This document shows, piece by piece, positions 26,032 to 35,792 of a stretch of 40,706 nt of DNA. The first letter of the stretch is position 1; each line of letters opens with the position of its first letter. Below the pieces are notes generated by a model, which saw only the letters and a list, made by a program, of their open reading frames with translations, made no database searches and was not told the origin of the DNA. The stretch comes from Candidatus Woesearchaeota archaeon (lineage in GTDB: Archaea > Nanobdellota > Nanobdellia > Woesearchaeales > GCA-2687795), in NCBI GenBank assembly GCA_002687795.1, contig NZBG01000032.1:1-40706 (forward strand). The letters are read 5' to 3'. The translations under genes and the position numbers were made by a program.

Positions 26032-26628
26032 ATGGCTAAGAAAAAGCAGAAAAAGAAAGAAGCCCAGGAAAAAGATACTGATAAGGCTAAAGAAGAGAAA
26101 AAGCCGGATATAAAAGCATCTCTTTCAAAAGAAAGGGTGTTAACAGAGGCTTCTGATGAGGCCAGAGAGCTTTATAACCAGAGCAGGTATGGCACTGTTG
26201 TGGAAGATGGCAAGGTGCAATTATCGCTTTTAGAGGCTTTATACTTAATGGAAAAGGGCAGGCTTAAGGTGCTTGATGGCAGAAACAAGGAAATAAGTTC
26301 TGAGAAGTTCTTAAAGAACGCACAGAAGCTGGAACCTAATTTCTGGGTTAGGTATAGCGTGTTTAAGGATATAAGAAACAGGGGCTATATAATCAAGACT
26401 GCATTAAAGTTTGGCGCTGATTTCAGGGTTTATGATAGGGGTGTTAAGCCAGGTGAGGACCATGCAAAATGGGTTGTTTATCCTGTGCACGAAAGCTCAA
26501 CTGTCACATGGTATGAGTTTGCTGCTAAGAACAGGGTTGCTCATTCAACTAAGAAGAGGCTGTTGATAGGGATTGTTGATGAGGAGGCTGACGTAACATA
26601 TTATGAGATAAGGTGGTTAAGGCCTTGA
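26032..26628 (+). CDS. endA: tRNA-splicing endonuclease
   Basis: YSVFKDIRNRGYIIKTALKFGADFRVYDRGVKPGEDHAKWVVYPV...KKRLLIGIVDEE: Tyr, His and Lys catalytic positions present. Confidence 0.95.
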   Translation: MAKKKQKKKEAQEKDTDKAKEEKKPDIKASLSKERVLTEASDEARELYNQSRYGTVVEDGKVQLSLLEALYLMEKGRLKVLDGRNKEISSEKFLKNAQKLEPNFWVRYSVFKDIRNRGYIIKTALKFGADFRVYDRGVKPGEDHAKWVVYPVHESSTVTWYEFAAKNRVAHSTKKRLLIGIVDEEADVTYYEIRWLRP

Positions 26629-26629
26629 A

Positions 26630-27220
26630 ATGATACTTTCTGAGGAACAATATAAGAAAATAGAAGAGTTTGCTTTGGATAAAGTAAGTAAACTGGATTA
26701 TAACCATGATCATACTCATGTTATAAGAACTATTAAGTTTGTTGAAATTCTAGCTAAGAAGGAAAATGCTGATGTTGAAGTATGTAGAGTAGCTGCTTTG
26801 TTGCATGATATTGGACAGTCTGTTGAACGTGAGAATCATGAAGAAAGAAGTACGAAGATGACAAGAGAATTTCTGAGTTCTATGAATTTACCCAATGATT
26901 TTGTTGAAAATGTTTGCCATGCAATAAGATGCCATCAGACTTCTTATGTTAAGAATGCTAAGACAATAGAAGCAAAAGTGGTTTATGATGCTGATAAGCT
27001 ACAAGTTGTGGGTGTTTTTGGTTTTTGTAGGGTTTTTACTCATTTTGCTGTTTTTCAGAATTTTAATTTGAAAGATGCGGTTGAAAAGGTGAAAAGTACA
27101 CAGGGAAAAAAGATCTTAAGTCTCCAAACGAAATCTGCAAAAGAAATGGTTAGTGAACCACACAAATTAATGAAAGAGTTCTATGAATTATATGATAAAT
27201 GGGATGAAGTCGATTTCTAG
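26630..27220 (+). CDS. HD-domain phosphohydrolase
   Basis: DYNHDHTHVIRTIKFVEILAKKENADVEVCRVAALLHDIGQS. Confidence 0.9.
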   Translation: MILSEEQYKKIEEFALDKVSKLDYNHDHTHVIRTIKFVEILAKKENADVEVCRVAALLHDIGQSVERENHEERSTKMTREFLSSMNLPNDFVENVCHAIRCHQTSYVKNAKTIEAKVVYDADKLQVVGVFGFCRVFTHFAVFQNFNLKDAVEKVKSTQGKKILSLQTKSAKEMVSEPHKLMKEFYELYDKWDEVDF

Positions 27221-27277
27221 ATATATTAGTTTTGAATCATATAAATATATTTAAACAATCGATTTCTACTTTATATA

Positions 27278-28132
27278 ATGCTTAACAAAGAGGATGTTCT
27301 AGAGATAGTGAAAAGGAAAGGGCCATTAATACCTGTGCAGGTTGGCTCTGAGCTTAAGATTAGCATTATAATGGCATCTGCGCTTTTGGCTGAGCTGGCT
27401 GATGATAACAAAGTAAACATTTCTAACCTTAAGGTTGGTGGCAGCCCTCTTTATTATGTTAAAGAGCATAGGCATAAGCTGCAGGATTACTCAAACAAGC
27501 TGCATGAAAAGGAAAAGAAAAGCTATGAGCTTTTGAAGGAGAAAAAGATTCTGAGGGATAGTTTATCAGAGCCACTTACAAGGGTAACGTTAAGGGAGAT
27601 AAAGGATTTTGCTGTGCCTTTGAATGTGAACTATAAAGGAGTTACTGAAACTTTCTGGAAATGGTATCTTCTTCCTAATGCTGAGGCTGAATCTTTGATA
27701 AGGAAAGAGCTTAATGTTGTTAAGAAGGAAGAGAAAAAGGAGGTTAAGGAGGAGATAAAGCAAGAACAGAAACCCCATCCTGTTATGAAAGAGAAACCGG
27801 TTAAGAAGACAGCCCAGAAGAGTGATGATTTCCTGAAAAAGGTTAATGAATTCTTTGAAAAGAATAAGATAAAGATCACCAACCAAAACATAATAAGAAA
27901 AAATAATGATATTGAGTTCCTGGTTGAGCTGCCAAGCTCTGTTGGAACCTTGGCTTATTACTGCAAAGCAAGGAACAAGAAAAGGATCAATGAAGGTGAT
28001 TTATCAACTGTATTTATCCAGGCGCAGTCAAAGAAGCTTCCTGCATTGTTCTTAACAACCGGCAATATTACTAAGAAGGCTGGGGAGATGTTAAGGAAAG
28101 AATTTCAGGGGATGCAGGTTAAGAATATATAG
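27278..28132 (+). CDS. Winged-helix N-terminal / possible restriction-endonuclease-like C-terminal archaeal protein
   Basis: LVPVQVGSELKISIIMASALLAEL wHTH-like; C-term EFLVELPSSVGTLAYYCKARNKKRINEGDLSTVFIQAQSKKLPALFLTTG. Confidence 0.55.
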   Translation: MLNKEDVLEIVKRKGPLIPVQVGSELKISIIMASALLAELADDNKVNISNLKVGGSPLYYVKEHRHKLQDYSNKLHEKEKKSYELLKEKKILRDSLSEPLTRVTLREIKDFAVPLNVNYKGVTETFWKWYLLPNAEAESLIRKELNVVKKEEKKEVKEEIKQEQKPHPVMKEKPVKKTAQKSDDFLKKVNEFFEKNKIKITNQNIIRKNNDIEFLVELPSSVGTLAYYCKARNKKRINEGDLSTVFIQAQSKKLPALFLTTGNITKKAGEMLRKEFQGMQVKNI

Positions 28133-28178
28133 GTTTAAACCGAAACGATTAAGTATCAGCTGAATTCTTATTTTTAAA

Positions 28179-29213
28179 ATGGGAGTTGCAATAACAGACT
28201 TATTGATAAGGAAAGAGATAGAGGTTAAAGAACTGGAGAATAAGGTGTTAATTGTTGATGCTCCTATGTGGCTTTACCAGTTTCTTTCTTCTATAAGGCA
28301 AAGGGACGGCTCTTTGTTAACGGATTCTAAGGGAATGGTTACTTCACATCTTATTGGCCTGTTTTCAAGGATACCTAACCTTATGAAGAAGGGTATCAAG
28401 CTTGGGTTTGTTTTTGATGGCAAGAGGCCTGAGCTAAAGAAGAAAGAGGTTGAAAGAAGGAAAACCATAAAGTTAGAGGCTGAGAAAAGGTATAAAGAAG
28501 CCGTTAAGAAAAAGAATATTGAAGAGATGAAAAAATATGCATCAAGGACAAGCAGGCTAAACCCTGAGATGATCGAAGAGGCTAAGAAATTAATCAGAGC
28601 CTTTGGCCTTCCTGTTATACAAGCCCCCTCAGAGGGCGAGGCGCAGGCAGCTTATATTGTTAAGAAAGGAAAAGCATTTGCGGTTGCCTCAAACGATGCA
28701 GATTCTTTGCTGTTCGGCGCAACAAAACTGATTAGGAACCTTTCCATACTTGGCAAAAGGAAGAAGGTAAACAAGTTAACCTACAGCACAATAAAACCGG
28801 AGATAATAGAATTAGCCAAGAACATCAACCATCTTGGCATAGAGCAAAACCAGTTAATAGCATTGAGCATGCTTGTCGGCACTGATTATAACCCCGGCGG
28901 GATCAAAGGGATTGGCCCAAAGAATGCTTTAAAATTAGTGAAGCAGTTTAAGAATGATTTTGATGAGCTGTTTAAGCATGTTAAATGGGATGAGCACTTT
29001 GATTTCCCCTGGACAGATGTTTATTATTTTATTAAGAAAGTGCCTGTGACAGATGACTATGAGCTTGAATGGAAATCTCCTGATCCTGATAAGATAACTA
29101 AGATTTTGGTTGAAGGTCATGACTTTTCAGAGGAGAGGATTGAAAAGATAACTGGTGAAACAGCTAAAGAAAAGAAACAAAAAAGCCAGAAAGGATTGGG
29201 TGAATTCTTATGA
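28179..29213 (+). CDS. fen: Flap endonuclease FEN-1
   Basis: MGVAITDLLIRKEIEVKEL, APSEGEAQAAYIVKKGKAFAVASNDADSLLFGA, GTDYNPGGIKGIGPKNAL; C-terminal QKGLGEFL PIP-box-like. Confidence 0.97.
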   Translation: MGVAITDLLIRKEIEVKELENKVLIVDAPMWLYQFLSSIRQRDGSLLTDSKGMVTSHLIGLFSRIPNLMKKGIKLGFVFDGKRPELKKKEVERRKTIKLEAEKRYKEAVKKKNIEEMKKYASRTSRLNPEMIEEAKKLIRAFGLPVIQAPSEGEAQAAYIVKKGKAFAVASNDADSLLFGATKLIRNLSILGKRKKVNKLTYSTIKPEIIELAKNINHLGIEQNQLIALSMLVGTDYNPGGIKGIGPKNALKLVKQFKNDFDELFKHVKWDEHFDFPWTDVYYFIKKVPVTDDYELEWKSPDPDKITKILVEGHDFSEERIEKITGETAKEKKQKSQKGLGEFL

Positions 29214-30082
29214 TGGAATGGTATATGTTTGCACTGGGCTCAGCGGTTACTTTTACACTGTTCCAGATTATTAGGAAAAAGGCTTTGTTAAAGGTTCATG
29301 CAATGAACTTTGAGTCTGCCAGAACAATATTTGTTGTTATGATCAGCCTGTTCCTTATACCTTTCCTGGACTTTTCTTTTGACAAGAGTTCCTTGTTTTG
29401 GGTGTATATTGTCTCTCTGTTGGCAACAACAGGTATATTGTATGCTGCAAAGGCATTCAGGCATGATGACATATCCTTAATATTTCCCCTTGGCAACCTG
29501 CGCCCTGCTTTCGTGGTGGTGTTAGCCTTTATTTTCCTGTCAGAATCCATCGGGGTAAGGCAGATAACAGGCATAGGAATATTACTGGTTTCAGCTTACC
29601 TGCTTGAGTCTGACCATCACCTCTCTAACTTTGTTGCTCCTATAAAGCATTTGATGAAATCAAAGGAAAGCCTTTATTTTATTTTTGCAACATTCCTTTT
29701 CAGCATCTGCTCTATCCTTGATAAGTTTATAATAGGAACAAAGATCACCAATATCTTTACTTATTTCTTTTTAGTATGGATATTTATAGCAATAAACTTC
29801 AATATAATCCATGCCTTTTTGTATGGAATAAAAGAGGTTGTTAAGTGTGTCAGGAAAACAACATACCTTCCCTTTGTTGTTGCCCTTTTATCTGTGGCCG
29901 GCAACCTCTTAGCGCTTAAAGCAATCTCCATGGCATATGTGTCATTAGTGGTGCCAATTATTATGTTATCCACTCTGCCGGTGGTTATATTCGGAGGAAG
30001 ATTTTTCCATGAGAAATTCCTTATGTTCAGGTTGGGGGTGTCAGCGTTGATGCTCATAGGAGCTTATCTTATTATTATCTAA
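29210..30082 (+). CDS. EamA/DMT-superfamily permease
   Basis: About 9-10 TM segments, ATG overlaps FEN-1 stop. Confidence 0.85.
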   Translation: MMEWYMFALGSAVTFTLFQIIRKKALLKVHAMNFESARTIFVVMISLFLIPFLDFSFDKSSLFWVYIVSLLATTGILYAAKAFRHDDISLIFPLGNLRPAFVVVLAFIFLSESIGVRQITGIGILLVSAYLLESDHHLSNFVAPIKHLMKSKESLYFIFATFLFSICSILDKFIIGTKITNIFTYFFLVWIFIAINFNIIHAFLYGIKEVVKCVRKTTYLPFVVALLSVAGNLLALKAISMAYVSLVVPIIMLSTLPVVIFGGRFFHEKFLMFRLGVSALMLIGAYLIII

Positions 30083-30083
30083 A

Positions 30084-30908
30084 ATGACAAGATTAAAACA
30101 AGCATTAAAAGGAAAGCTAACAGCAAAGGAATTCTCTTACCTTAGAGCATCCTTTGATGTAATTGGAGATATTGCAATAATCGAAATCCCTGATGAATTA
30201 ATCAAGAAAGAAAAACTCATTGCGGAAACCCTTCTGAATATGTTGAAGAATGTTAAAGTTGTATGTAAGAAAGCTGGCATTCATAAAGGAGTTTTCAGGA
30301 CTCAAAAACTAAAGGTTTTGGCTGGAGAGAAAAGGAAAGAAACCATCCATAAAGAGAATGATACAAGAATAAAAATTAATGTTGAGAAGGTTTATTTCTC
30401 TTCAAGGCTGAGCACTGAAAGGAAAAGAATCTATCAGTTAATAAAACCAGGCGAGTCTGTGCTGGTTATGTTCTCCGGCTGCGCTCCTTACCCTTGCGTT
30501 ATCTCTAAGAATACAAAAGCAAAGGAAATCTATGCTATAGAAATAAATCCTGTTGCCCATAAATATGCTGAAGAGAATGTTAAGCTGAACAAGATTGATA
30601 ATGTTAAACTATTCCTTGGCGATGTAAAGGATATCATCCCCAAACTAAGAAAGAGGTTTGACAGGATCGTGATGCCTTTGCCTAAGTCTGCTGAGAATTT
30701 CCTTGATACTGCGTTGGCTTGCTCTAAGAAGGGGACTGTAGTTCATTTTTATGATTTCTTAAATGAAAAGGAGTTTGAGAAGGCGCATGATAAGATTGAT
30801 AAGGCCTGTAAGAGGAATAAGAGAAAGTATAAGATTCTTAGGACAGTTAAATGCGGCCAGTTTTCTCCGGGAGTGTTTAGGGTTTGCGTTGATTTTAAAG
30901 TAAGTTGA
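30084..30908 (+). CDS. trm5: Trm5-like tRNA (guanine-N1)-methyltransferase
   Basis: VLVMFSGCAPYPCVISKN, AIEINPVAHKYAEENVKLNKIDNVKLFLGDVKDI, RIVMPLPKSAENFLDTAL. Confidence 0.88.
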   Translation: MTRLKQALKGKLTAKEFSYLRASFDVIGDIAIIEIPDELIKKEKLIAETLLNMLKNVKVVCKKAGIHKGVFRTQKLKVLAGEKRKETIHKENDTRIKINVEKVYFSSRLSTERKRIYQLIKPGESVLVMFSGCAPYPCVISKNTKAKEIYAIEINPVAHKYAEENVKLNKIDNVKLFLGDVKDIIPKLRKRFDRIVMPLPKSAENFLDTALACSKKGTVVHFYDFLNEKEFEKAHDKIDKACKRNKRKYKILRTVKCGQFSPGVFRVCVDFKVS

Positions 30909-30911
30909 AAA

Positions 30912-30992
30912 AAAGACATGCGTTCCTAAGTTACTTCCGTTAATCATCGGCTTGCGCCTCATTGGGTGTTCACTAAGTCATCACACATGTCA
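30912..30992 (-). ncRNA. Candidate structured/C-D-box-like small RNA
   Basis: Terminal stem GACATGTG/CGCATGTC followed by GTGATGA (C-box-like); internal ATGA-GGC-GCAA-GCC-GATGA (D'/C'-like); D box poor. Confidence 0.3.
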
Positions 30993-31028
30993 TAGTCAGA
31001 AAGTAAGGAGGGTTTTTAAAGGTTTACT

Positions 31029-32684
31029 TTATTTCTTCACAGCTTCAAACAACTCGCTCAGATTAATCTCTAGCCCTACAACAGGCACTTCAATTCCAAA
31101 GTTCTCCAGAACCTTTGGATTTATCTCTCCAATGTATGCAACCTTTTTACCCTTAACAATAACCCTTCCAACCCTGCCATTTATGAAAGAGCTATGCTTT
31201 GTATCCTCAATTGTGTATGTAACCCCAAACGCTCTTGTTAAGCCATCCAACACCTTTTTTATCTCTGTGAAATCCGCCTCTGCATGCGCGCTTATAACAC
31301 CAAGCCTTTCATAATCAGTTACTTTATCCTCTTTTCTTACTGTCACAGTCCCCTGCTCAAAGATTTTCTGAGGGTATTCAACATGCTTATTCTTTGACAG
31401 GAAATCCATAAGAACAGGCAGGAGCCATGTCCTTACCACTGAATATGTCTTGGAAACATACTTGCTTATCTCAACTGTGCCAAAGTCCTCGCAGTTCATC
31501 TTTTTGTATAGAAGCTCCTTGTTGGAGAGCATAGGGCTCATTACCTCCTGACAGCCATAACCAACAATAAGCTCTCTTGCCTTATCAACGAATTCCACCA
31601 TTGGCAATGTTTCACCGATAGTATAGCTTTCCAGGGGAAGCTCTTCAATCTTGTTATAGTCATACATGATTCCTATATCTTCAATAACATCAAACTGGTG
31701 GAGAATATCTTTTCTGTAATGAGGAATCTGCACAACGCCTTTACTATAATCATACCTTGCTCTTTCTATAAGATTCTTTATCTCAGGATCCTTCAGATCA
31801 AGGCCGAGCAGTTCCTTGATTTTATCCTTATTTAGTTTTATTTTATCATTAAACAAGAATGGTGTTACTATTTTTTTGTCTGGGTACTTTATATCAACGC
31901 TGTATATCTTAAAGCTTCTCTCAAGCAATGCCTGGGAAAATATGTTTGTTGCCAGGAGTATTGCATCCTGGTCATCACCGGTTACCTCAAAGAAGAGCTC
32001 TTCATCTCCCACTTCAATTTTTCCTGAAAAGTTAGAGTTAATTATAGGCGGGAAGCTCAGCACCTCATCCTTGTCGTCAACAAGTATAGGATATTTGTCA
32101 AAGCCTTTCAATATCCTGGCATATTCTATGCCTTTAGGATGCTGCTCAAGTATTTGGTTAAGGTCCAGTTCCTTATTAAATTCCAGGGGAACAAACTTGA
32201 TGGATTCAGGGTTGACAGCCTTGTAATGGACAGGGAACTTTATCCTTTTATATGAATAAAGGCCAATTGAAACCTTCTTTCTTTTTCTGCCATAGTTCTC
32301 GCAGAGCTTTTCCTGCAGCTGTATCATCTGCATCAACAGCTTTTCATTAATCATCTGATCCTTTGCAACAAAGGCTGCGATATACGGTCTTATCTTCTTA
32401 ACTGATTTGTCAACGATGACCTTGTAATCTGCCTTGTTTAGCTTTAGGTTAGGTATACCCTTATCCAGATTAAGAACCCCTTTAAGCAACCTTGCAACTC
32501 CCTCAACACTCCAAAGATAAGGAAGGTTAGTGTCGCCAAAATCCGCCTTAACCTCATCAGACTCTTTATCATAACCATCAAACTCTGCCTTGCAATAGAA
32601 TAAAAGCTCTTTCAGCTCATCAATGCTTAATCTTTTTCCAATAAGCTCCTGTAAATCATTTAATGAAAAGGTTATTGTTGGCAT
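31029..32684 (-). CDS. pheT: Phenylalanyl-tRNA synthetase beta subunit
   Basis: MPTITFSLNDLQELIGKRLSIDEL...GDTNLPYLWSVEGVARLLKG...VGYGCQEVMSPMLSNKE. Confidence 0.96.
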   Translation of the reverse strand: MPTITFSLNDLQELIGKRLSIDELKELLFYCKAEFDGYDKESDEVKADFGDTNLPYLWSVEGVARLLKGVLNLDKGIPNLKLNKADYKVIVDKSVKKIRPYIAAFVAKDQMINEKLLMQMIQLQEKLCENYGRKRKKVSIGLYSYKRIKFPVHYKAVNPESIKFVPLEFNKELDLNQILEQHPKGIEYARILKGFDKYPILVDDKDEVLSFPPIINSNFSGKIEVGDEELFFEVTGDDQDAILLATNIFSQALLERSFKIYSVDIKYPDKKIVTPFLFNDKIKLNKDKIKELLGLDLKDPEIKNLIERARYDYSKGVVQIPHYRKDILHQFDVIEDIGIMYDYNKIEELPLESYTIGETLPMVEFVDKARELIVGYGCQEVMSPMLSNKELLYKKMNCEDFGTVEISKYVSKTYSVVRTWLLPVLMDFLSKNKHVEYPQKIFEQGTVTVRKEDKVTDYERLGVISAHAEADFTEIKKVLDGLTRAFGVTYTIEDTKHSSFINGRVGRVIVKGKKVAYIGEINPKVLENFGIEVPVVGLEINLSELFEAVKK

Positions 32685-32739
32685 TTTGTGATTATCAGCT
32701 ATTTAGAATATAAATTATTTATGTTTATAAAGGTTTAGT

Positions 32740-33837
32740 TTACCCTGTATCATACCTCAATATAGCAGCAACCTTGCCCATGTCCCTTAACTGGGCACCT
32801 TCCCTTGTTTCTGTTGAGATGATCTTGACTTCAGAGCCAACCTGCTTTGCCTCTTCCTCAAGCTTGTCTATCTCTTTATCATCTAAATCTTCTGATAGTA
32901 ACAGGGTTTCAACAGCACCGTTCTTAAGGCTCTTCGCTACCTCTTTCTCCCCGTAAGAGACCATGCCAGGCTTTTTGGATAAAAGTTCAAAGAACTTGGA
33001 CATTATATCCTTTTCAGCCATAACTTCTTCCTTGGCCAGCACATCTTTTGATTTATCTAACAATTCCTGCAATCCAAACTCTCCTGTATAAGATATATCT
33101 TTAATTGCAATAATCTTTTTCTTTAGCTCTGTTGTGATAAAGTCCCCATCAATAAGGTCATGCTTTGAAGGACCGGGACCGCCCATAATAATGCCCTTCA
33201 ACTCCTTTTTGCCAAGGAACTCATTCTTCATATGATCTGCTACTTTTTTGTAATGGTCTTTTATGGCGCCTTCCCTTATTCTTGCATACCTGGCAGCGCT
33301 TTGTCCTCCAGCTTTTATTTTCCCAGGCACCTGGGAATGCGATTTCAGGACAGGCACAATAGTCTTTCCTTTCAGATAAGCAATGTTAGCATCCCTCCTG
33401 TCAACTATAACCAAGGCATAAATCTCTTTAACCTCCATCATATCCCTTAAAAGATCAAGAACGAATTCTTTATCGCACCTGTATATTCTTGTTTTCAATG
33501 GCACTGGAGGCTCAATGCTCCATACCTTCAAGTCCTGCTGCCCTTCCTTTGATGCAATATTACCTGAGAAGGCTGCCAACCCATTCTCTGGTGTTCTCTT
33601 GAACAGCCTTAGATGCTGTATCATCCTCTCAAGGGCATCTACCACATTCTTTCTTGTGGAAGCTGATTTTATGTTTGAAGCTGTGCCCTGCTCCTGGGAA
33701 AGATGGTTGATTACCTTGTTAATATCATAACCTTTGGGGATATAAACACTAACCAGTTCTGTATGGCGGCCCCTATGTAATTCCAGTTCCTTAACGAACT
33801 TCTTCAGTTTATGCTTTTGTACTGTTGTTAGTGTCAT
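32740..33837 (-). CDS. prf1: Peptide chain release factor aRF1
   Basis: NIKS in GTASNIKSASTRKNV, GGQ in GKIKAGGQSAARYARIREGAIKDHYKK. Confidence 0.98.
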   Translation of the reverse strand: MTLTTVQKHKLKKFVKELELHRGRHTELVSVYIPKGYDINKVINHLSQEQGTASNIKSASTRKNVVDALERMIQHLRLFKRTPENGLAAFSGNIASKEGQQDLKVWSIEPPVPLKTRIYRCDKEFVLDLLRDMMEVKEIYALVIVDRRDANIAYLKGKTIVPVLKSHSQVPGKIKAGGQSAARYARIREGAIKDHYKKVADHMKNEFLGKKELKGIIMGGPGPSKHDLIDGDFITTELKKKIIAIKDISYTGEFGLQELLDKSKDVLAKEEVMAEKDIMSKFFELLSKKPGMVSYGEKEVAKSLKNGAVETLLLSEDLDDKEIDKLEEEAKQVGSEVKIISTETREGAQLRDMGKVAAILRYDTG

Positions 33838-33897
33838 ATTATTGCTATAAGAAGGGCTTATTTAATAAATTTACTTAGAATCACAAAAGAATAAATG

Positions 33898-34050
33898 CTA
33901 TCCGCTCCACTTGCCCCTGCTTACCCCAAGGATGCTTTTGCAGTGGGGACAGGAATACATGATTTCCTGCTTGATAAACCCTGCTCCTTTCTTTTCAAGC
34001 TCAATATCATCGAGAGTTACTTCACCTTTACAGAAGGGACATTTTGCCAT
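33898..34050 (-). CDS. Small zinc-ribbon protein, 50 aa
   Basis: MAKCPFCKGEVTLDDIELEKKGAGFIKQEIMYSCPHCKSILGVSRGKWSG*; two CxxC knuckles. Confidence 0.85.
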   Translation of the reverse strand: MAKCPFCKGEVTLDDIELEKKGAGFIKQEIMYSCPHCKSILGVSRGKWSG

Positions 34051-34084
34051 AAAACTGTATAAATCATGGATTGTATATAAAGCT

Positions 34085-34960
34085 TTATTTTTTGGTTACA
34101 AAATAATTAGATAATATAATTAAAACGCCCCCTAAGATTACATTTAAGCCAATGGATTGGGAGAATATGATTGCTGCTAAAACGGTTGCGCTTACTGGCT
34201 CTAATAATAACAGGATGCCTGCAACAGAAGCATGAATATGCTTAACGCCTTTGTAGAAGAGGGAATGAGGGATAACGCCTGAGATTAATGCAAAAAGAGC
34301 AAAGTATATCCAATAATGTGATGGGAATCCTAAAGATAATCTTACAATACTTTGGTCTTTGATAAAATAATTTAAAACGGGCCATAGCAATAATAACCAT
34401 GCTAATGAAAATGCTGCAAACCCAAATGTTGTTGTGATATAATGCTGCTTATTCAGCCCGCTTTTCCTGCCCCAGATTACCCAGAGAGAGATAAATATGC
34501 CTGCAATCAATGCTGAGATTATTCCTTCTAAAGGACCAGCAGATTTTATGTCCCATGGTTTAAGCAGACAAAGTAAACCAATGACTGCAATGGCAACAGA
34601 TAAGATTTTTCTTGATGTTATATGTTCTTTTAGCAATATCTTCCCAAAAAATACAGTCCAAATAGGCTGGCTGTATAATAAGAAAGATACAATTGCAACC
34701 GGAACACCCAGAACAATCCCTATATATTGAGTTAAAACTGCAATGGCTCCGATCAGCCCATAAATTATAAAGAAGAATAGCATTTTCTTCTTTATCATGT
34801 ATTTGGGCTTAATCAGAATAAAGAGGAAGATAATTAAGGCAATAAAAAATAACCTGACCACAGAAATTTCATAAGCAGATAAGCCTAAATCTGAGAAAAA
34901 CTGCCCCCCGGATGTTATGATTCCATATAATATTGCTGCAATTATTACAGATAGATTTAT
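34085..34960 (-). CDS. EamA/DMT-superfamily permease, apparently starting at AUA
   Basis: TM-rich; frame open upstream of track start 34861: NLSVIIAAILYGIITSGGQFFSDLGLSAYEISVVRLFF. Confidence 0.75.
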   Translation of the reverse strand: MNLSVIIAAILYGIITSGGQFFSDLGLSAYEISVVRLFFIALIIFLFILIKPKYMIKKKMLFFFIIYGLIGAIAVLTQYIGIVLGVPVAIVSFLLYSQPIWTVFFGKILLKEHITSRKILSVAIAVIGLLCLLKPWDIKSAGPLEGIISALIAGIFISLWVIWGRKSGLNKQHYITTTFGFAAFSLAWLLLLWPVLNYFIKDQSIVRLSLGFPSHYWIYFALFALISGVIPHSLFYKGVKHIHASVAGILLLLEPVSATVLAAIIFSQSIGLNVILGGVLIILSNYFVTKK

Positions 34961-34979
34961 GTTTTAAATAAGAAAAAAA

Positions 34980-35052
34980 AGCGAAGGGGGAGACTCGAAC
35001 TCCCGAAAAGTCGCTCTGCAGGCGACCGCCGTAGCCGCTGGGCCACCTTCGC
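34980..35052 (-). tRNA. tRNA-Cys(GCA), no intron
   Basis: GCGAAGG/CCTTCGC acceptor, GTCGC-CTGCAGA-GCGAC anticodon arm, T-arm GGGAG-TTCGAGT-CTCCC, U73. Confidence 0.95.
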
Positions 35053-35196
35053 AAGTATATAGCTAGAATTCTCCGGATTTAATAAATGTTACTGTAAATC
35101 AGAAAGTTTAGATAATTTAATAAATGTAATCCTCTAAACTTAGTTAATGCGGGAAGGAACCTTTATATATAAATCAGCCCAATATATTATCATAAT

Positions 35197-35768
35197 ATGG
35201 CAGGCTCTAAACTTAAGGTGGATGAGACACTTAAAAAGAATCTAAAGTATTTAAAGGAATATGTAGCTTTAGCAACAGTAAAGGCTAAGGATTACCAGAA
35301 AACAAACATAGAGATTATCAGGCATTTAATAGATACTGATAATATCCCAGGTGTCTATGTTACATTAAACAAGCCCTTCAAAACTATGCAAAGGCTGCTT
35401 AAAGAGAAAAAGATTGATACAAGAATGATTATCTTTATTGACGCTGTTTCTAAAGGCGCTGATGGAAACATAAAAAAGACAAAAGACTGCCTGTTTATCG
35501 GCTCACCTGAAAACCTGAGCGATATCGCTGTTGCAATGGACCAGGCTGTGATGGCAATTCAATCAGAAAAAAATTCCTATTCTTTGATTCATTAAACACA
35601 TTATTATTGTATAATAAAGCAACAACAGTCGCTAAATTTATCCATTTCCTCGCAAGCAAGATGAGGACCTGGAAGGTAAAGGGTATAATAGTTTCACTGC
35701 ATAAAGATAAGGATAAGGAATTAATAGATGAATTGTCACAGTTCTGCGATGTCATAATGGATATATAA
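35197..35768 (+). CDS. RecA/KaiC-like (DUF835-type) protein, frame broken at an A7 tract
   Basis: First frame ends 35595 (…MAIQSEKNSYSLIH*); continuation in second frame FLFFDSLNTLLLYNKATTVAKFIHFLASKMRTWKVKGIIVSLHKDKDKELIDELSQFCDVIMDI*. Confidence 0.75.
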
Positions 35769-35792
35769 AATTTATTACAGTTTAAAAAAGAG

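Noticed and set aside
34869-35054. 61-aa minus-strand ORF
   Set aside because: Overlaps tRNA-Cys and the EamA N-terminus in another frame; spurious
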